Positions 9,195 to 13,058 of a stretch of 13,058 nucleotides of DNA are shown here, piece after piece; within the stretch, counting starts at the first letter, position 1, and every line of letters begins with the position of its first letter. A program made the position numbers and the translations under genes. Below the pieces are notes generated by a model. The model was given only the letters and a program-made list of their open reading frames with translations, made no database searches and was not told the origin of the DNA. Origin of the DNA: Fomitopsis serialis (Eukaryota; Basidiomycota; Agaricomycetes; Polyporales; Fomitopsidaceae). The stretch lies in the NCBI RefSeq assembly GCF_022376445.1, contig NW_025955721.1, positions 1 through 13,058 of the forward strand, read 5' to 3'.

Positions 9195-12117
9195 ATGTCC
9201 TCTAGCCCACGCGCTACTCGATCCACTGCCAGGAAGCAGGAAGAACTGGATAGTGGGCCGACGACAAGGGCTGGCAAGTCGCGGGATCAGAAGTCAGTGA
9301 AGTCAACTAAGTCACCCGCGGCGAGCAAGAAATCGACCTTGGCAGCAAACAAAAAATCCGCGACAGCAAGGAAGAAGTCCGACAAGGGGGCAGGCGAAGG
9401 CGACGGCGGCGAAGGGTGGTCAACGACGCAGCAGAAGCAGCTGGATGAGCTGCTGAAACGCAAGGCGGCGTTGCAGAAGGAGCAGGACGATGAGCAGCGG
9501 GAAGGTACGTGCACCGCCAGTGTGAGACCCTGTGCGAGAGTTTACATCCCAAGCTCGGCATCAGACACTCGCAAGCGTGCGGCCGCTTTGGCCATCGAAG
9601 AGCAAGCTTCCGAGGACGAAGACCCGCAGCCCGTGCGCAAGAAGAAAAAGGTGCTCCTACCGGCTTCGGAGTCGGACGATGACCACAATCATGATAGCGG
9701 CAATGGAGGCGAAGGTGAGGAAGCAGGTCAGGATGACCGAGAGCAGGAGCGCAGCGATGGCGATATCGCAATGCAGCAGCCTGCGCCGGCTCCATCTCGT
9801 CGTGAGTACAGTAAATCCTGCGTGCACATACTCTGACCTGCGCCTCCTCTCAGCTAAACCCAGGCCAGCCTACAGGGGTGCGGGCACGGGCAAGCTCACG
9901 GGGGGAGAGCAGGTGATCGCAGAGAAATTCGGTGCGTACTAGTTTACCGCTGTACGCTCATCACTCACTGAACTCGGACCCGATTGCAGATGTTGTTCAG
10001 ACAAGCAACAGAAATCAGAAGAAGTCGGTGGAGATGGACAGCGCGCACGGCGATGAGGAAGGCAGTGACGAGGAGTTATCGCAGAAGAAGGCGGCTTCAG
10101 GGAAGAAGGCGGCTCCAGCGAAGAAGGCAGGTGGCGCTGCAACTCAGACCAGCAAGGTACGTATGTTACCTCATATTGACTCATACTCACCCACTGCTTG
10201 TGCGTTACCAGACAGCGTCCTCGAAGGGCAAGGCACGAGCCTCAAAACAGGATTCGTCGGACGAAGATGATGATGAATGGGCGAAGGCCAAACACTCAAG
10301 CAGCTCGGAGGCTGGGAGCGATGATGGAAGGGGGTCAAGCTCGGATGAGGACGATGTCATAGTGCGTTGACCGTTTCATTGACACATACTATCCCACTAA
10401 TGATACGGAACCTGACAACACCGCTGGACGAGACAGGAGATGCCGCAGAAGAACGTGAAGAAGGCGCGTACCTCGCAGAAGACCAACCCGAAGCCCCGTG
10501 TCCGCGTGAAAGTTGCCGACCTGGCCGTCGACATGAAGCCGTTGGTCGCCATGGCGCAGAACTGCCTACGCAATATACTGGCTCTCAGCACCGCGTGGAC
10601 GTCGGACACGACAATCACGAGCTCCCGCCTCGTGATGAATGAAGAGCTCGTCGGGGATGCCCTGAGAGCTGCGCGCGACTCCGTGGACAAGGACGGCAAG
10701 AAGATGGTGACGGTACGCACTGCATACAGGATGTTGAGACGTGGGGAAAGCCCGGAGAATCACGCCCAGCGCAAGCAGGTCAAGGATTTGGTACGTACTT
10801 TACTGAATTCCTCGATTGTAGTTGACACTCTGCAGATTTGGACCATCGCCTCGCAGCTTCGCAACGAGGTGAAAAGAAAGGCGAAGGTCATCGTCGAGCA
10901 CGCGTACCGCTTGAACGTCGTGCAGGGCCACAAGCGGACTCAACTTGCGACCTGGCTATTGACGACGCATGCCATGAAGGTGAGGGGTGGCAAGCGAGGC
11001 ATCCCGAATTTTGTGTTCGGGGACATCCAGGTTGTTTGGGACGACAAGGATAACATCAGCAAGGAGGTCAGTCTCACTGTTCACTGACCTTAACATTCCT
11101 CCGTTGCACGATGCATGTCTCATGTTACGCATCAGAAATCGCACGTCAAGGCTGATACACCTTTCCGACACCCCGCGATCGCCGAGATCATCGCACAGCA
11201 GTGGTTCATGGGCCATGCCAAGGCAACCACGCCGACGGAGGAGTTCAGCAAGGTCCCAGACAACCTAATTGCGTTAGTGTGCAACTCCGTAAGTGTGTTT
11301 CTCATTCAAATCCGTAGTATTCAATTTATTTTGTCCAGATTGAACTTGGCTTGAGGGAAGTCGCGACGAACACGGCTGTGTCGTTCTCAAACAAGGTGTT
11401 CGCACCCAAGTAAGTTGATTGTCATCTTGACGTTCATGCATGACCTAGTACTGACAATCCTACAGATGGGACGACCTGATGTCCATCCTGGAGGCTATGG
11501 AGCACAACGCGCCCGACTACTACAAGGTTACGAAGAGGCAGCTGTGGGAGAGCATAAGGTGAGGTCGCAGTGCCAGTGATCCGCGGTGCGTGGCAGCTGA
11601 ATCAGTCGTTCCAGGGCGAGAGCGGAGAGCGGCGGTGACATCAAGACCAAGGATAGTGATGACGAAGATGGCACCTTCGTCAACTGGTCAAAGCTCCAAA
11701 CCGTCGCACTTGAAGCCGAGGAACCTGCGGATCAACATGACGCTGGCGCTTCTGGCAGCGGAGCGAAGACAAACCCCGCATCCGCCAGCACGTCGCGGAG
11801 GAAGCCTTCGTCCAGTGGTGCGACAAAGAAGACGACGGGGCACACGGGCAAGCCGTCATCTACATCGGCCGTTCCTGCGGCAACAAGTGCCCCGAGCTCA
11901 CCTTCCAGGGCGAAGGCGAGTTCCTCGAAAGGGAAGGCCGTTGGCGAGGTCGCAGAGCCAGGTGAGTGGAGCACATTGATAATGTGCAACCTACTGATGC
12001 ATAGAACCAGACGCCGCTTCAGATGATGACGACGGTGATGGACGGGTCACGGACGACGGACGCGCACCAGGAGCTGAGGAGCTCGACCAGTTGGATGAGA
12101 CCGAGGTCGCTGCCTGA
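9195..12117 (+). CDS. DUF6532-like domain protein with Lys/Ala/Ser and acidic tails (copy 2)
   Basis: Proposed exons: 9195-9504, 9565-9801, 9854-9931, 9990-10156, 10212-10361, 10437-10790, 10836-11066, 11136-11288, 11339-11409, 11466-11558, 11615-11961, 12011-12117 (about 765 aa; an acceptor at 12004 would add two residues). The ATG lies in CACCATG. Exon 1 is 310 nt, exactly as in gene B, and ends in the same phase after an EQRE/ERQE motif. Residues 1-75 are Ser/Lys/Thr-rich. Residues about 240-310 combine KKAASGKKAAPAKKAGG with SSSDEDD acidic runs. Residues about 348-615 carry the DUF6532-like domain: CLRNILALSTAW, ASQLRNEVKRKAKVIVEHAY, TPFRHPAIAEIIAQQWF, VPDNLIALVCNSIELGL and a KVFAPKWDDLMSIL end. 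Between the second and third blocks it has more sequence than copy 1. The C-terminus is a Ser/Ala/Lys tail plus an Asp-rich end. Intron 6 (10791-10835, 45 nt) has no in-frame stop. Function is unknown; chromatin association is inferred from composition. The frame is open throughout, unlike its oxygenase neighbour. Confidence 0.82.
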
Positions 12118-12592
12118 GGGACTGCGGTGATAAGTCGTAGTGTACTGTTCAAGTTTACGCTTTCCGAGGTGCGTCTGTGACTTCTACAGGACCTCATTTA
12201 TCAACGCTGATTTCTATAGAATACCTACTATCTACATGCTACACGTCTACATACCAAACTCGGAAAGTGTATGTACCATTAGTTCTCTTCAATGCTCTGA
12301 GGTTTGTTGTGGGCTTGTTCTGCTCTGTCGTATGCTCTGTTGTACTGTGTCGTTCGTCGTGATGTTGTATTGTAGCTGTACACCATGCAAATTTGATCTG
12401 ATTACCAATGCAAAAATCAAAGCCAGAGAGAATGAACTAGTAAGATGCCTTGACACAAAGACGTGTTTCACATGCACCTTGCTGTCAAGGATAATAAGTA
12501 ATAGCCCCAAATATCACACCCACCCTTGCTGTTAAGGACAGTAAGTACGATTAGTAATAAAAGGCTTTGTAGGCAGGAAAGCATACCATGAA
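12118..12592. other. Spacer between gene D and the retroelement fragment
   Basis: No gene is supported in these 475 nt. The left half is T-rich with TCTGT/TGTT-type words and probably includes the 3' untranslated region of gene D. The right half holds a pair of direct repeats (listed separately) and an AATAAA word at 12556-12561. Most of the missing 3' part of the - strand retroelement (RNase H, integrase, LTR) is not recognisable here. Confidence 0.45.
12477..12547. repeat. Pair of 24-nt direct repeats, each a small hairpin
   Basis: The units 12477-12500 and 12524-12547 agree at 21 of 24 positions by eye: CCTTGCTGT, then C or T, then AAGGA, three variable or shared bases, then TAAGTA. The first contains a CCTTG/CAAGG stem around CTGT; the second keeps a slightly weaker version. 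They lie 23 nt apart beside the truncated retroelement. They could be LTR or insertion-scar remains, or ordinary 3' untranslated hairpins. Confidence 0.45.
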
Positions 12593-13058
12593 CTACAAGT
12601 AGTCTGTGCGGGGCCATGACATTGACCTGTTGACAAGGCCCTCATGCCATTTACGTGCCTTGGGTGTCTTGGTCGAGCAAAATTGGCAGGGGACTTGTCT
12701 TTTAAACCAATTGTACTTGGGCGACTTGCACAAGGCGCTCAAGTAAAATGCTTTTTTCCTGATGACGATCCGGTTAAGGTTCTGGAAGTGTTCCCAGACG
12801 AACCTTCGAATGCCAGGATTCTGCGGAATGACTTCGCCACCGTAGTCGCTAGCCGGGCCTTTGAGCGGAACGTCGTCGATGTAGGGTACAGTGTGTTCGG
12901 GAGTTTCGGGCTGAAGTATATAGGTTACGTCGTCGTGGAAGATGGGTACTGCATTTGTCCACCCCATAGGAAGCGTAGTAAGCCGCATGGCTCCGTACGG
13001 TGTCTGGAACGTAGTGAGATCTCTCGAACTTTCGGCGATATAGCGTTCGTCATAGCCG
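12593..13058 (-). mobile_element. Decayed Ty3/gypsy-type reverse transcriptase fragment
   Basis: The - strand frame entering from the right edge reads FQTPYGAMRL, LPMGWTNAVPIFHDDV and PYIDDVPLKGP, then NPGIRRFVWEHFQNLNR. These are the successive reverse-transcriptase blocks of fungal Ty3/gypsy (Metaviridae-type) LTR retroelements. The catalytic YIDD is encoded at 12872-12883. Decay is visible. The usual MKYSGGTFSG-like segment after the FQNLNR block is missing, so the frame passes straight to a KKAFYL motif. Next, a piece resembling the usual WGPC...VRAFLG block reads only in another - strand frame (about 12594-12641), with a stop where the Trp would be. Nothing recognisable of RNase H or integrase follows. 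This is a dead, truncated copy. The 5' part (gag, protease) would lie beyond the window, if present. Confidence 0.88.

Noticed and set aside
9307..9795. 162-codon - strand open frame, plus a 75-codon one nearby
   Set aside because: Antisense shadow of the Lys/Ala/Ser-rich start of gene D, with low-complexity translation.
12593..13058. Functional reverse transcriptase gene
   Set aside because: A core segment is missing, a further block lies in another frame, and no RNase H or integrase follows, so it is a relic.
1..13058. KDZ-type DNA transposase linked to the oxygenase, as reported for fungal TET/JBP genes
   Set aside because: No frame in the window showed a transposase-like protein, terminal inverted repeats or target-site duplications; the only mobile sequence seen is the gypsy-type fragment.

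Overview
The window reads as nuclear DNA of a filamentous basidiomycete, most likely an agaricomycete. Genes are split by many short introns (about 43-75 nt) with GT..AG ends and CTRAY-like branch sites. Spacers are short. The protein families are ones known mainly from mushroom-forming fungi. No bacterial-type operon signals, tRNA, rRNA or CRISPR array were seen.

Layout, all on the + strand except the right edge. (A) 274-3027: a ten-exon gene for a 2-oxoglutarate/Fe(II)-dependent oxygenase-like protein of about 743 aa with an intact HxD...H...R core. (B) 3345-6120: a twelve-exon gene for a 728-aa lysine- and acid-rich, probably nuclear protein with a DUF6532-like domain. (C) 6879-8982: a second oxygenase gene, paralogous to A exon by exon. 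It lacks the N-terminal exons and has a one-base deletion inside the catalytic core, so it is probably a pseudogene. (D) 9195-12117: a second DUF6532-type gene (about 765 aa), paralogous to B. 12593-13058, - strand: a decayed reverse-transcriptase fragment of a Ty3/gypsy LTR retroelement that runs off the window.

The main result is therefore a tandemly duplicated two-gene cassette, [oxygenase + DUF6532 protein] x 2. Exon phases and several exon lengths are preserved between copies although the proteins have diverged considerably, so the duplication is old. The oxygenase core resembles the fungal 2OG-Fe(II) oxygenases discussed with the TET/JBP nucleic-acid-modifying group. The partner carries histone-H1-like Lys/Ala/Ser tails and acidic tracts. 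A chromatin- or nucleic-acid-directed oxidation module is a reasonable but unproven hypothesis. In copy 2 the oxygenase is broken while its DUF6532 neighbour is open through all exons, so the partner may act, or be under selection, independently.

All exon borders were set by eye from splice signals, reading frame and comparison between the two copies. Family names come from recognised motifs and recall, not from a database search.
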